Shown: piece after piece, positions 51,066-60,581 of the stretch
Numbering within the stretch: the first letter of the stretch is position 1
How the letters are laid out: every line of letters starts with the position of its first letter
Source: Variovorax sp. Sphag1AA
GTDB taxonomy: Bacteria > Pseudomonadota > Gammaproteobacteria > Burkholderiales > Burkholderiaceae_C
Direction: 5' to 3'
Assembly: GCF_014192575.1 (NCBI RefSeq)
Contig: NZ_JACHYC010000008.1
Location: 62,001 to 126,000 of the forward strand
Length of the DNA stretch: 64,000 nt
Position numbers and translations under genes: made by a program
The notes under the pieces: model-generated
Database searches by the model: none
Seen by the model: only the letters and a program-made list of their open reading frames with translations
What the model was told of the DNA's origin: nothing

Positions 51066-52024
51066 GCGTGGAGGGCTCCGAAATGAAACTGCGTCTTGCC
51101 GTGCAGCGGCGAGCCCACGCCGCGCACGAGCTCGTCATAGGCCTGCTCCGCCTGCTCGATCGGCACGCTGCGGACCCACGAGGTCGGAATGCCGCCGGCG
51201 AGTCGAACTGCCTCCGCGAATTCGTCGCGCGTGTAGGCGAAGCAGCCGCAGAGGGTCTTGTCGCCCACCACCAGCGCGCCCGCCGAGAGATGCAGCTCAT
51301 CGTCATGCAAGCCGATCAACGCCACGCTTCCGCCGGGCATGGTGGCGGCCACGGCGGCGGCGCGGGTGTCGCGCGTGCCGGCCGCATCGAACACGGCCTC
51401 GTACATGCCGTCGGCTTCCAGCGCGCCAGCAACCCGGCTCGCGCCCAGCGCCATGGCATGCGCCAGCCGACCCGGTACGACGTCAACGACAGTGATGTCG
51501 CGCACACCTTGCGTGCGCAGCACATACAGCAGGCAAAGGCCGACCGACCCTGCCCCGATGATGGCCACGCGTTGCGTGGGGCGACCCGCGCGTCGCCATG
51601 CATGCACCCCGTTGGCGATGGGCTCGGCCAGCGCCGCCTGGGTCGCCGTGAGCCCCGGACCCGGCACGACGTTGTCCGCCGGCACTGCCACGCGCTCGGC
51701 GTAGCCCCCCTGGCGGCGAAAGCCGAGGACCTTCCGTTCCGCGCAGAGGTGGGTGCGGCCATCGCGGCACACCGCGCATTGGCCGCACGAAAGCATCGGG
51801 TTCACCACGACGAATTCGCCGTTGTCCTCACGCCATCCTCCGAACTCATGGCCAAGCACCAACGGCGGCGCGATCGCAGGAACGCCATGGCGCACCAGAC
51901 CCAGGTCGGAGCCGCACACACCCACCGCCGCGACCCGTATGAGCAGATCGCCGGGCCCAAGCTGCGGTTCATCGATTTCCAGCACGCGCATGCGCTGCGC
52001 GCCTTCGTACACCAGTGCCTTCAT
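51062..52024 (-). CDS. Zinc-type medium-chain alcohol dehydrogenase
   Basis: 320 aa MDR enzyme. Catalytic zinc site 'GVCGSDLGL' and 'LGHEFGG' (Cys, His, Glu); structural zinc Cys cluster in 'LSCGQCAVCRDGRTHLC'; Rossmann motif 'IIGAGSVGLCLL' with 'TVVDV' suggesting NAD. Similar to sorbitol/threonine-type dehydrogenases. The ATG overlaps the SDR stop (ATGA). Acts presumably on an alcohol of the compound imported by the Liv system. Confidence 0.93.
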   Translation of the reverse strand: MKALVYEGAQRMRVLEIDEPQLGPGDLLIRVAAVGVCGSDLGLVRHGVPAIAPPLVLGHEFGGWREDNGEFVVVNPMLSCGQCAVCRDGRTHLCAERKVLGFRRQGGYAERVAVPADNVVPGPGLTATQAALAEPIANGVHAWRRAGRPTQRVAIIGAGSVGLCLLYVLRTQGVRDITVVDVVPGRLAHAMALGASRVAGALEADGMYEAVFDAAGTRDTRAAAVAATMPGGSVALIGLHDDELHLSAGALVVGDKTLCGCFAYTRDEFAEAVRLAGGIPTSWVRSVPIEQAEQAYDELVRGVGSPLHGKTQFHFGALHA

Positions 52025-52860
52025 CGCGACGGGATCTCCCCCTCGACGGTTTTCAGGAAGTCCGCGCCCTCGTAACCCGAGGGTCGACGCTCGGCGAGCG
52101 TGGGGTAGTTACGCGTGAGCAGGCCCCCATCGACGTAGAAAGTGTCGCCGGTGATGTACCCGGCCTCGGACGATGCAAGGTAGGCGACCATGCTGGCGAT
52201 CTCTTCCGCCTTGGCAGGCCTGCCGGCCGGTATGTTGGCAAGGTACGCAGCACTCGCGACCGGCGATTCGAGAAAGCGCTGGGTCGCCGGCGTGGCCGTG
52301 AGCCCCGGCCCGACGCCGACCACGCGCACCCGGTGCTGTGCCAGTTCGAGTGCCGCCACGCGGGTGAACATCGCAACGCCCGCCTTCGCGGTGCAATAGG
52401 CGCTGAGACCCTCGGCCGGTTGCAGGGCATTGGTCGACGCGATGTTGATGACAACCCCGCCGCCGCCCTGCCGCACCATCTGCCGCGCCTCTGCCTTGCA
52501 TGAGACGAAGACACCGCCGAGCGTGACGCGCATCACGTCGTTCCAGCGTTCGACGTCCATGTCCAGCACCTCGGCCGAAATGCCGAAGCCTGCTGCGTTC
52601 ACGCCGATGTGAAGCGCACCGAACCGCTCCACGGCCAACGCCACAGCGCGTTGCATGTCAGGCTCGGAACCTGAATCGGCGCAGACCGCCAGCGCCCGGT
52701 CGCCCAGCGATCTCGCGACGGCGTTCGCGCTTTCCGTGGCGATGTCCGCGACGACCACCGCTGCGCCATCGGCAGCCAGCCGGCGTGCCACGGCTTCGCC
52801 GATGCCCGAGCCGCCGCCGGTCACCAGCGCCACCTGCCCCTCAAGACGTCTTTCAGTCAT
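52021..52860 (-). CDS. SDR-family oxidoreductase
   Basis: 279 aa classical SDR: TGGGSGIG, 'VVADIAT' (Asp for NAD), 'NAAGFG', Ser in 'INIASTNA', YCTAK, 'YITGDTFYVDGG'. The C-terminal extension of about 25 residues ('RNYPTLAERRPSGYEGADF') is longer than usual. Starts 3 nt after the binding-protein stop, overlaps the ADH start. Two alcohol dehydrogenases in one operon point to stepwise oxidation of a hydroxylated substrate. Confidence 0.92.
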   Translation of the reverse strand: MTERRLEGQVALVTGGGSGIGEAVARRLAADGAAVVVADIATESANAVARSLGDRALAVCADSGSEPDMQRAVALAVERFGALHIGVNAAGFGISAEVLDMDVERWNDVMRVTLGGVFVSCKAEARQMVRQGGGGVVINIASTNALQPAEGLSAYCTAKAGVAMFTRVAALELAQHRVRVVGVGPGLTATPATQRFLESPVASAAYLANIPAGRPAKAEEIASMVAYLASSEAGYITGDTFYVDGGLLTRNYPTLAERRPSGYEGADFLKTVEGEIPSR

Positions 52861-52863
52861 GGC

Positions 52864-54051
52864 TTACAGCTTGCATTCGGGGTTGGCTGGCGGTGTGTTC
52901 GATGTGCCGGGGTAGACCGACCTGATCGCAAAGCCCGGCTTTCCGTCCTCACCCTTCACCACTTCCGCCATGAGCATCTGCCGGACGAGCTGGTGATCGG
53001 CGGCTCGCATCTCCACATCGCCATAGATCGTTTCCGTCTTGAGGCCGGCCAGCGCCTTGCGCACCGCAGCGACATCGGTCGACCCGGCCTTGACGATCGC
53101 GGCCTGAAGCATTTCGAGCGAGACGTAGACATCGGCCTCGATGAAGTTCGGCCGGCGCTTGTAGCGTGATTCGAAGGCCTTCACGAAGGCCGCGTTCTTC
53201 GCGCCCGGAAGGCTGCTCAGATAGCTGATGCCGGCAATCACGCCCATGGTGCTGTCGCCCTGTGCACCGAGCACGATGTCATTCGTGAAGGTGTTGGAGA
53301 GCACCGTCTTGTACTTGGGCAGCAGGCCGAACTGCTGCTGTTGCTTGGCAAAGGTCACCGCGTCCGTGCCGACCACCATCACGGCCAGGCCGTCCGCCGG
53401 CTTGGTGTTGAGCTGCGAGATGAAGCTGCCGAAGTCGGCAGTCCCCAGCGGGTTGAACAGGGTCAGCCCAACACTGCCACCGCGCTCCTGCACCAGCGCC
53501 GTGAACTTGCGTGCGAAGTCGTGGCCGCCCGCGAAGTCGGTGGCGATGATGTTCCACGTCTTGGCGTCGCTCTGCGCGAGATAGGAGCGGAACGCGTTGA
53601 TCACGGTGCCGTCATTGGCCGCGGTGCGGAAGTAGTTTGCCTGGCAGTTCTTGCCGATCAGGTCGTCCGACTGCGAATTGGAATCGAGCATCAGCGCGTT
53701 GAGCCCCTGCAGCCGGGGCCCGAGTGCCAGCGCCATCGACGAGAAGAACATGCCGGTGAAGAAGGACGCGCCATCCTGCTGCACGGCGCGCGTCACCGCC
53801 GAAATGGCGCCGGCCGGCGTTCCCGGATGCGTCTGCACCGCGAGTTCGAACTTGCGGCCCAATGCGCCGCCTTGCGCATTGAGCAGGTCCACCGCCAGCT
53901 TGGCTGAATCGCCCATGCCGTAGTTGGAAGCGAACGGCCCGCTGTCGATGAGCACCAGCCCGATCTTGATGGGGTCCGCGGCGTTCGCGGCGAGCGTTGC
54001 GCCTCCCAGTGCCAGCGCGAGCGCGGCGCACCTGAACAGCTTTCGAATCAT
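52864..54051 (-). CDS. Branched-chain amino-acid-type ABC substrate-binding protein
   Basis: 395 aa periplasmic LivJ-type (Peripla_BP_6) protein. Signal peptide 'MIRKLFRCAALALALGGATL...ANA-AD'. 'DPIKIGLVLIDSGPFASNYGMGDSAKLAVDLLNAQGG' (in part) and 'NIIATDFAGGHDFARKF' fit the family. In Betaproteobacteria such systems often import aromatic or other organic acids, not amino acids. Lies 35 bp after livF in the operon. Confidence 0.93.
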   Translation of the reverse strand: MIRKLFRCAALALALGGATLAANAADPIKIGLVLIDSGPFASNYGMGDSAKLAVDLLNAQGGALGRKFELAVQTHPGTPAGAISAVTRAVQQDGASFFTGMFFSSMALALGPRLQGLNALMLDSNSQSDDLIGKNCQANYFRTAANDGTVINAFRSYLAQSDAKTWNIIATDFAGGHDFARKFTALVQERGGSVGLTLFNPLGTADFGSFISQLNTKPADGLAVMVVGTDAVTFAKQQQQFGLLPKYKTVLSNTFTNDIVLGAQGDSTMGVIAGISYLSSLPGAKNAAFVKAFESRYKRRPNFIEADVYVSLEMLQAAIVKAGSTDVAAVRKALAGLKTETIYGDVEMRAADHQLVRQMLMAEVVKGEDGKPGFAIRSVYPGTSNTPPANPECKL

Positions 54052-54086
54052 CTGCTTGTCTCCTGTGTTTTCTCGGGAACGGGTTG

Positions 54087-54782
54087 CTAGAAGGCGAGCG
54101 CCTCTCGGTGCTGCTCGGCATCGATGTCCGCGGTGCCGCCGCGATCGATGATTTCGCCCTTGGCCATGACGACGAAGCGCTGCGTCACGCGGCGCACGAG
54201 GCTCAGGTGCTGCTCGACGACCAGGATGCCGGTGCCGGCCCGCGTGATCTGCCCCAGCACGGCGGCCAGTTCGTCCACGAGCAGCGGCGACAGCCCTTCG
54301 GAAGGCTCATCGAGCATCAGCACCCGGGGATTCGCGAGCAATGCACGGCCCACGGCCAGCATCTGCTGCTGACCGCCGCTGAGTGCGGTGCCCGGGCTGG
54401 CCTGGCGCTCCTTCAGGATCGGAAAGAGCTTGTAGACCGCATCGAGAGTCCATTGACCGCGGCGGCCCGACGCCTCGCCCAGCAGCAGGTTCTCGCGCAC
54501 GGTGAGATTGGGAAGAATCATGCGGCCCTGCGGCGACAGCGAAATACCGTGCTTGCAGGCGAGGTAGTGAGGCCGCCCGCGCAACTCGGCACCGCCGACG
54601 CTGAGACTGCCCGACCGGACCGTGACGCCGCCGAAGAACGAGAGCAGCATCGTCGACTTCCCGGCGCCGTTCTTGCCCACTACCGCGACCGCCTCGCCCT
54701 CGCCGACTTCCAGATCGATATTGCGAAGCACGACCGAGTTGCCATAGCCCGCGTGAACCCCTTGCATCCGAACGAAGCTCAT
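54087..54782 (-). CDS. livF: ABC transporter ATP-binding protein, LivF type
   Basis: 231 aa. Walker A GKNGAGKST, Q-loop 'SLSPQGR', signature LSGGQQQ, Walker B 'VLMLDEPSEGL', H-loop 'VEQH'. Complete catalytic set. The ATG overlaps the livG-type stop (ATGA). The symbol marks the family position only; cargo unknown. Confidence 0.93.
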   Translation of the reverse strand: MSFVRMQGVHAGYGNSVVLRNIDLEVGEGEAVAVVGKNGAGKSTMLLSFFGGVTVRSGSLSVGGAELRGRPHYLACKHGISLSPQGRMILPNLTVRENLLLGEASGRRGQWTLDAVYKLFPILKERQASPGTALSGGQQQMLAVGRALLANPRVLMLDEPSEGLSPLLVDELAAVLGQITRAGTGILVVEQHLSLVRRVTQRFVVMAKGEIIDRGGTADIDAEQHREALAF

Positions 54783-55477
54783 GCGGCGCTCCCCAGGTAG
54801 GCCGCGATCACGCGCGAGTCGCTGCGGACCTGTGCTGGCTCGCCGGTGGTCACCACCCGGCCCAAGTCGAGCACCGTGATCTGCTCGCAGAAGCGGAACA
54901 CCGCATCGACATCGTGTTCGACCACGATCGCCGAGACGCCACGCTGTCTGGCGAGTGCCGACAGATGCTCGAACAGCGACACGGTCTCCACGGTGGACAG
55001 CCCCGCCGCCGGCTCATCGAGCAGGATCAACTTCGGATGCCCGATCAGCGACAGTGCGATGTCGATGCGCCGTTGATCGCCGTAGGCAATGCTGTCGGCG
55101 GGCAGGTCGTAGACCGCGCCGAGGTCCAGCGCGTCGACGATGCCTTGCAGGTCGCGCTCGCCGAGTTGCGACGCCACCAGCTCCAGTTGCTCCCTCACGC
55201 TCAGGCCCGCGAAGATGCTGGTGCGCTGGAACGACCGCGCCATGCCGTGCCGGCGCCGCCACGCGACCGGCCGGCCGGTCAGGTCCACGCCGTTCATGCG
55301 CACCCTGCCGCGCGTGGGTGTCGCGCGGCCGGTGATCGCATCCATCAACGTCGACTTGCCCGCCCCGTTGGGCCCGATGATGCCGTGCAGCGACCCACTG
55401 GAGGCCATGCGGAGGTTCACGTCGTCGAGCGCGCGCACGCTGCCGTAGCTGACGCAGAGGTTCTCAATCTCGAGCAT
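54779..55477 (-). CDS. livG: ABC transporter ATP-binding protein, LivG type
   Basis: 232 aa. Walker A GPNGAGKST, 'ARSFQRTSIF' Q-loop, the Liv-type signature 'IAYGDQRRIDIA', Walker B 'LILLDEPAAGL', H-loop 'VVEHD'. Shorter than E. coli LivG (255 aa) through a compact insert. ATG 55477 overlaps the livM-type gene by 14 bp. Confidence 0.93.
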   Translation of the reverse strand: MLEIENLCVSYGSVRALDDVNLRMASSGSLHGIIGPNGAGKSTLMDAITGRATPTRGRVRMNGVDLTGRPVAWRRRHGMARSFQRTSIFAGLSVREQLELVASQLGERDLQGIVDALDLGAVYDLPADSIAYGDQRRIDIALSLIGHPKLILLDEPAAGLSTVETVSLFEHLSALARQRGVSAIVVEHDVDAVFRFCEQITVLDLGRVVTTGEPAQVRSDSRVIAAYLGSAA

Positions 55478-56486
55478 CGCGCTTCCTTGACCACAGGTTC
55501 CGGACAAAGCCGATGAGCCCATCCGGGAAGGCAGCGATGACAACCACCACCGCGATGCCCGTGAAGAGTTCGAGATGGCCGCTGGCCCCGAAGCGGTCCT
55601 GCCCCAACGCGAACAGCAGGCTGCCGAGCACCGGGCCGAACACGTTGCCGGCACCACCAATGATGGTTGCGACCAGCGTGTTTCCGCCCGTGCCGAAATC
55701 CAGCAACTCCGGCGATGCGAAGGCCGAGTGCAGCGCTGTCAGCACGCCCGCCAGCGCAATGATGAAGCCGGCGAGCACGAAGGCCCCCAGGCGCGGCAGG
55801 TAGGTGTTGAAGCCCGAGAAGCGCATGCGTTCCTCGTTGGCACGAATCGCGCGCAACACCAGTCCCAGTCGCGAGCGGCTCACGCGCCACGCCAGCAGCA
55901 TCGAACCGCACAGCGCGAGCCAGACCACCGGCCAGAACACGGAGGGCTGCGCGAGTTCCGCCTGCGTCATTCCGAACACACTGCCGTTGAAGCTGATGCT
56001 GATGCCGTCGTCGCCGCCAGTGATGTGCCGCAGGCCGGTGATCGACACCAGTTGCCGCAGCATCTGGGCAAGTGCCAGCGTCAGCATGGCAAACGGAAGC
56101 GGCCGGGCCCGCACGATCAATGCACCGACCAGTGCAAAGGCCATCGTTGTGCCCAGCAAGCCGAACACTGCCGAGGCCGGTGCGTTCCAACCCCACGCCA
56201 TCGACGAGAGTGCCACCAGGTAGGTCGCTCCCCCGGAAACGCCAGCCACGCCGAACATCACAAGCCCGCAGTGGTGCATGAGGAATCCCACCCCGACAGC
56301 GGCCACCGCCAGGATCGCCGCCTGCGTGAGCAACCCAAGATAGAAGCTGCTTCCCATGGCCATCGGAAGCAGCAGTCCGAGAAGCACGACCACGCACAGC
56401 ATCACCACGCGCAGCGCCTTGCCCCGCGCCTTGGGGGCCACTTGCGCTGCTCCACCTTGCGGCATCGCCGCTGGTACCGCGCTCAT
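55464..56486 (-). CDS. livM: ABC transporter permease, LivM type
   Basis: 340 aa, about nine membrane segments; family EAA-like loop in 'SRSRLGLVLRAIRANEERMRFSGFNTYLPRLGAFVLAG' (in part) and 'GGAGNVFGPVLGSLLF'. ATG 56486 overlaps the livH-type stop (ATGA). Confidence 0.92.
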   Translation of the reverse strand: MSAVPAAMPQGGAAQVAPKARGKALRVVMLCVVVLLGLLLPMAMGSSFYLGLLTQAAILAVAAVGVGFLMHHCGLVMFGVAGVSGGATYLVALSSMAWGWNAPASAVFGLLGTTMAFALVGALIVRARPLPFAMLTLALAQMLRQLVSITGLRHITGGDDGISISFNGSVFGMTQAELAQPSVFWPVVWLALCGSMLLAWRVSRSRLGLVLRAIRANEERMRFSGFNTYLPRLGAFVLAGFIIALAGVLTALHSAFASPELLDFGTGGNTLVATIIGGAGNVFGPVLGSLLFALGQDRFGASGHLELFTGIAVVVVIAAFPDGLIGFVRNLWSRKRDARD

Positions 56487-57355
56487 GCGACCCTCCCCTT
56501 TCCAAACCCTTGTGGCCGCACCAGAAGCACGACGAAGAGCAACAGATAGGGAGCGAGCACCGCCACACTCGGCAGGGCGATGCTGCCGATGACCTGGATG
56601 AATCCGTACACCACCGCGGCAGCGATCGCGCCGCCGATGCTGCCCAACCCGCCAACCACCACCACGATCAGGCAGCTGATGAGGATCGAAGACCCCATGC
56701 CCGGGTCCACCGAAAGGTACGGGCCGGCCAGCACACCAGCGAGGCCAGCGAACCCGGTACCCAGGCACACGACGACGAAGCCGAGGCGGTCGGTGTTCAC
56801 GCCCATCATCCGGGCCACATCGGGCCTCAGGCTCACGGCCCGAACATGCATGCCCGATCGCGAGAACTTCAGCCAGATGGCCAAGGCCGCGCAAGTCCCG
56901 AAGCCCACCGCGATCAGGAACAGCCGATACGTCGGATACATCTCCCCGAAAAGGTCGATCGAGCCCGCAAGGGCCGCAGGTGCCGTGACGGGCCGCGGCT
57001 CGGTTCCCCAGACGAGCGTCACGGCCTTGCCGATGATCAGCGCGAGGCCGAAGGTGATCAGTGCGAGATCCATGTGCGAACGACGCGCCAGCGGCCGCAG
57101 CACGGCCAGTTCTAGCGCGACCCCCGCCACCGCCAGAACCAATGGCACCACGACCAGCGCCGCCCAGAAGCCGAGGACCGAGCTCAGTGTGTAGCCCAGG
57201 TAGGCGCCCGCCATGTAGAGCGCGCCGTGCGCGAAGTTCATCACGTCACGCAGCCCGAAGATGAGCGCCAGGCCACTCGAAAGAATCGTCAGCAGCGATG
57301 CCAGCGCCAATGCGTTGGCAAGCAGGGAGACGGTGAAGAGTTGCGAGAGTTCCAT
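56483..57355 (-). CDS. livH: ABC transporter permease, LivH type
   Basis: 290 aa, about eight membrane segments; 'LIFGLRDVMNFAHGALYMAGAYLG' and 'VRAVSLRPDVARMMGVNTDRLG' (in part) are LivH signatures, with 'VVVGGLGSIGGAIAAAVVYG'. First gene of the nine-gene operon. ATG 57355 is preferred since 15 extra codons upstream are not family-like. Faces an AraC regulator across 127 bp. Confidence 0.92.
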   Translation of the reverse strand: MELSQLFTVSLLANALALASLLTILSSGLALIFGLRDVMNFAHGALYMAGAYLGYTLSSVLGFWAALVVVPLVLAVAGVALELAVLRPLARRSHMDLALITFGLALIIGKAVTLVWGTEPRPVTAPAALAGSIDLFGEMYPTYRLFLIAVGFGTCAALAIWLKFSRSGMHVRAVSLRPDVARMMGVNTDRLGFVVVCLGTGFAGLAGVLAGPYLSVDPGMGSSILISCLIVVVVGGLGSIGGAIAAAVVYGFIQVIGSIALPSVAVLAPYLLLFVVLLVRPQGFGKGRVA

Positions 57356-57482
57356 GTCGACGGCCAATGTAGGTTTGGCCCTCGCGCCCGTCTTGAACAA
57401 ACAACGTGTTTCACCATGAACATTCCCGCTTCACGGGTTTTCCCGAAATGGCAATGGTTCTACCATCAACATACTCGAGGCC

Positions 57483-58391
57483 ATGCGCAAGAAATCTCCT
57501 GCCCATCCTTCTGAGCTCCTGAAGTACCTGCCCTGCGACGTCTGGCTCGATGGCGTCGAACCGGGCTGGGACGATGTGGCCCTGCGCGGCGTCAGTTGCG
57601 ATCCGACCAGCGTCTACATGCACCTGCGCAACCACACGGTCATTGCCTATGTCGACGGCACACCGCGTGTGACCCGGCGCTTCGGCGGGCGCGAGATCGC
57701 GGCGCGCGTGGCACCGGGCGAACTCGCCTTCAAGGACTGTGGCACCGGCAGCGAGTGGAGCTGGGACCGGCCTTCCAGTGCGATCCAGGTTTATCTCTCA
57801 CCCCATCTCATGGACCGGGTGGTGGCCGACATTCATGGCCCGAACGCGGGCCCATGGCGCTTGCGCGATTGCGTGCAGGCGCGTGACGACGAGGTGCTCG
57901 GCCTCGTTCATTCGATTGCGCGCGAAGCCACGGCGCGCGATGCCGGCGCGAGCCTGATGATGAAATCGCTCGCACTGCAGCTCGCGGTGCGACTCGTTCG
58001 CCGCCACGCCGAGCCTGCGCCGCAGACGCCGGCCCGCACTGGCTTCGACATGGCGCGCCGCCGCAAGATCACCAGCTTCATCGCGTCGAACCTTGCACAT
58101 CCGCTACCGGTCGCGATGCTGGCGAGCCAGGAGAACCTGAGCGTCGACCGCTTCACCCGGCTGTTTCGCGACACCTTCGACTGTTCTCCGCACCAGCACG
58201 TGCTCAAGCTGCGGCTGCAACGTGCCCGTGAACTGCTCGAACAGCCGTCACGGTCCGTGGCGGAGATTGCGTGGGAGACCGGCTTTGCCGACCAGAGCCA
58301 CCTGACGCGCAGTTTCAAGCGCCATTTCGGCGAACCGCCCAGCCAGTGGCGCTGCCAGCAGGCGGCGCGCGAGCATCAAGCCCGGCTGTAG
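57483..58391 (+). CDS. AraC-family transcriptional regulator
   Basis: 302 aa. N-terminal cupin-like sensor (about 15-130, 'SVYMHLRNHTVIAYVDG', 'LAFKDCGTGSEWSWDRPSSAIQVYL') and C-terminal HTH pair (about 195-295: 'VAMLASQENLSVDRFTRLFRDTFDCSPHQHV', 'VAEIAWETGFADQSHLTRSFKRHFGEPPSQW' in segments). Divergent from the Liv operon, so its probable activator. The end overlaps the convergent EamA gene by 16 bp. Confidence 0.92.
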   Translation: MRKKSPAHPSELLKYLPCDVWLDGVEPGWDDVALRGVSCDPTSVYMHLRNHTVIAYVDGTPRVTRRFGGREIAARVAPGELAFKDCGTGSEWSWDRPSSAIQVYLSPHLMDRVVADIHGPNAGPWRLRDCVQARDDEVLGLVHSIAREATARDAGASLMMKSLALQLAVRLVRRHAEPAPQTPARTGFDMARRRKITSFIASNLAHPLPVAMLASQENLSVDRFTRLFRDTFDCSPHQHVLKLRLQRARELLEQPSRSVAEIAWETGFADQSHLTRSFKRHFGEPPSQWRCQQAAREHQARL

Positions 58392-59296
58392 GTCCCCAGC
58401 GCCGTCCCGGCCGCAACCGCGACCAGGCCCACCACATGCCAGAGCGACAGCGTCTCGCCGAGCAGCAACGCCGCAAAACCCACGCCGAAAACCGGCACCC
58501 AGTAGAACCACAGGGACACGCGCGCAACGCCGATCTTCACGATCGCGTGGTTCCATGCGAGGTTGCCGAAGGCGGTGGCGATCAGCGCCGAGAACAGCAC
58601 CAGCACCACCGGCCAGAAGCCCGGCACCCACGCGGTGAGGCTGGCGGCCGCGCCGACGGCGATCGCGTGCAGGGCGAGCATGAGCGTGCCGCACGCGTAG
58701 ATCATCGCGCTGGCATGCAGCGCATCGGTTTCACGCGCAAGGCGCTGGATGAAGACGCCGCCGATCGAGAACGTCACGACCGAAGCGACCACCATGACAT
58801 CGCCCCAGCCGGCGCCGGCGACATGGGCGCCGGGCGACTTCAGCACCACGATCAGCACGCCGCCCAGACCGAGCAGCACGCCGACGATCCGCATCAGCCC
58901 GATGCGCTCGCGCAGGATGAACGCGGCCATGAGCGAAGAAACCAGTGGACTCAGGGCGATGGCCACCGATCCGTTCGTCGCCGTGGTCCTCGAAAGACCG
59001 GCAGCGACAAGGATCTGGTTGAGATAGACCATCAGCACCGCGCAGAACACCGCGGTCGCGAACTGGCGTCGGTTCATGCGGGTTCGCTGCTTCGTGGCCC
59101 GCTGCCGCCAGAGCAGCACGCCCATCAGCGTCGCGGCAATCGCGGCCCGCCAGGTCGCCATCACGGCCGGATCGAAGTAGGTCGCGATGGTCTTCATCGC
59201 GGTCATGTTCAGGCCCCAGAGGGCCGTGACGAGCAGGAGCAGCGCCGACAGGCCGCGGCTGCCGCTTGCAGGAGAGCGCTCGTCGCGGGGATTCAC
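58376..59296 (-). CDS. EamA/DMT-family transporter
   Basis: 306 aa, ten membrane segments in two EamA repeats ('WGLNMTAMKTIATYFDPAVMATWRAA' ... 'WFYWVPVFGVGFAALLLGETLSLWHVVGLVAVAAGT', in part). Such carriers export metabolites or amino acids. Start taken as GTG 59296, the only in-frame start shortly before TM1; its ribosome site is weak. Follows the MFS gene by 37 bp and ends the operon. Confidence 0.87.
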   Translation of the reverse strand: MNPRDERSPASGSRGLSALLLLVTALWGLNMTAMKTIATYFDPAVMATWRAAIAATLMGVLLWRQRATKQRTRMNRRQFATAVFCAVLMVYLNQILVAAGLSRTTATNGSVAIALSPLVSSLMAAFILRERIGLMRIVGVLLGLGGVLIVVLKSPGAHVAGAGWGDVMVVASVVTFSIGGVFIQRLARETDALHASAMIYACGTLMLALHAIAVGAAASLTAWVPGFWPVVLVLFSALIATAFGNLAWNHAIVKIGVARVSLWFYWVPVFGVGFAALLLGETLSLWHVVGLVAVAAGTALGTYSRA

Positions 59297-59333
59297 GTCA
59301 GGGCATGCGAAAGGGCCATGCCCTTCATGTGTT

Positions 59334-60581
59334 TCATGGATCGAGCGACATTCTATTTTTGTGTGTGAAAAGACCGGCCACCGCACGCGCGTATGAACGC
59401 GGGTCGAATCGCCACGTCAGCGGCAGCAGAAGCGCCGCCACCACCCCGAGGTAGATCCAGGCCGCTTCGAAACCACCCGCGTGCTCGCGCATCCATCCGG
59501 TCACCAGGGGTGCGAGCGCCGCGACCATGAAGCCGACGCCCTGCATGAAGGCCGCAAGCGCACCAGCCTGCTCGGGATGCGGAAGATGATCGAGCGCAAG
59601 CGCCATGCACAGTGCAAACGCGCCGCCCAGGCCGAGCCCCAGCACGCCGACGGAGGTCGCGGCCATCGGCGCGTGTAACGCCAGCGCAGCAAAGCCCGCG
59701 ATCTGCATCACCAGCATCGCGATCAGCCATGGCCGCAGGTCGCGGTGGCGTCGCGCGAGAACCGGCACGACAAGTGCGGAGAGGAGCTGCGCGACCGTCA
59801 TCCAGGTGAGCATCGAACCGGTGTGCGCCGCATCCCAGCCTTTCGCGGCATAGAACTGCGGCAGCCACGCGACGAGGCTCGTATAGCCGCCGTTGATGAG
59901 ACCGAAGTAGCACGCGAGCATCCATGCACGGGGGTTGCGCAGGCACCGCCGCCAGTCATGCCGCGCTTGCGAATCCGGCGTGGCGACAGTCGCAGCGGCA
60001 TCGGATCGCGAGCACGCCCAGATCACCGCGGCGAACAGCGCCGGCAGCGCCCAGATTGCGAGCGCCGCATGCCAATCCCCGCTGGCATGCGCGAGCCACG
60101 GTGCGCCGATCGCGCCCAGTCCGCCGCCACCCATCAATGCGGCCGAATAGAGCCCCATCGCCATGCCGGTGTGCGCCGGATAGCCGCGCTTGACCACCGC
60201 GGGCATCAGCGCCTGAACCAACCCCACGCCGACGCCGGCCAGCGCTGCGCTGGCGAGCAGCCATGCGGCGTCTTCGGCGAACAGTCGCCCGCCGCAAGCC
60301 ACGGCGATGGCCGCGAGTCCGCACAGCACACCGGCGCGTGCGCCAATGCGACCGCCGATCGACACGCCGACCAGCGACATCAGCCCCATCGCGAACATCG
60401 GCAGCATGGTCAGCATCGACGCGCCGCGGAAGCCGAGCCCGGTCTCCGCGCGAATCTCGTCCAGCAACGGGCTCGTGGACGTCAGGAAGGCGCGGAGGTT
60501 GATCGCGATCAGCACCACCAGCAGCGCGAAGCCGAGTCCTTGCATCTTGGCGGGCGGCCTGCCCGCAGTCGCCACCGTCAC
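59334..60581 (-). CDS. MFS transporter, CynX/NimT-like
   Basis: 415 aa, about twelve membrane segments. 'INLRAFLTSTSPLLDEIRAETGLGFRGASMLTMLPMFAMG' (in part) is the N-terminus of the cyanate/nitroimidazole (CP) transporter family. The GTG start overlaps the amidohydrolase TGA (GTGA). Probably moves a small nitrogen compound linked to the amidohydrolase. Confidence 0.9.
   Translation of the reverse strand: MTVATAGRPPAKMQGLGFALLVVLIAINLRAFLTSTSPLLDEIRAETGLGFRGASMLTMLPMFAMGLMSLVGVSIGGRIGARAGVLCGLAAIAVACGGRLFAEDAAWLLASAALAGVGVGLVQALMPAVVKRGYPAHTGMAMGLYSAALMGGGGLGAIGAPWLAHASGDWHAALAIWALPALFAAVIWACSRSDAAATVATPDSQARHDWRRCLRNPRAWMLACYFGLINGGYTSLVAWLPQFYAAKGWDAAHTGSMLTWMTVAQLLSALVVPVLARRHRDLRPWLIAMLVMQIAGFAALALHAPMAATSVGVLGLGLGGAFALCMALALDHLPHPEQAGALAAFMQGVGFMVAALAPLVTGWMREHAGGFEAAWIYLGVVAALLLPLTWRFDPRSYARAVAGLFTHKNRMSLDP

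Noticed and set aside
57454..57466. ATGGT-TCT-ACCAT repeat in the Liv/AraC divergent region
   Set aside because: Short 5-bp arms and unlike the direct repeats expected for AraC proteins.
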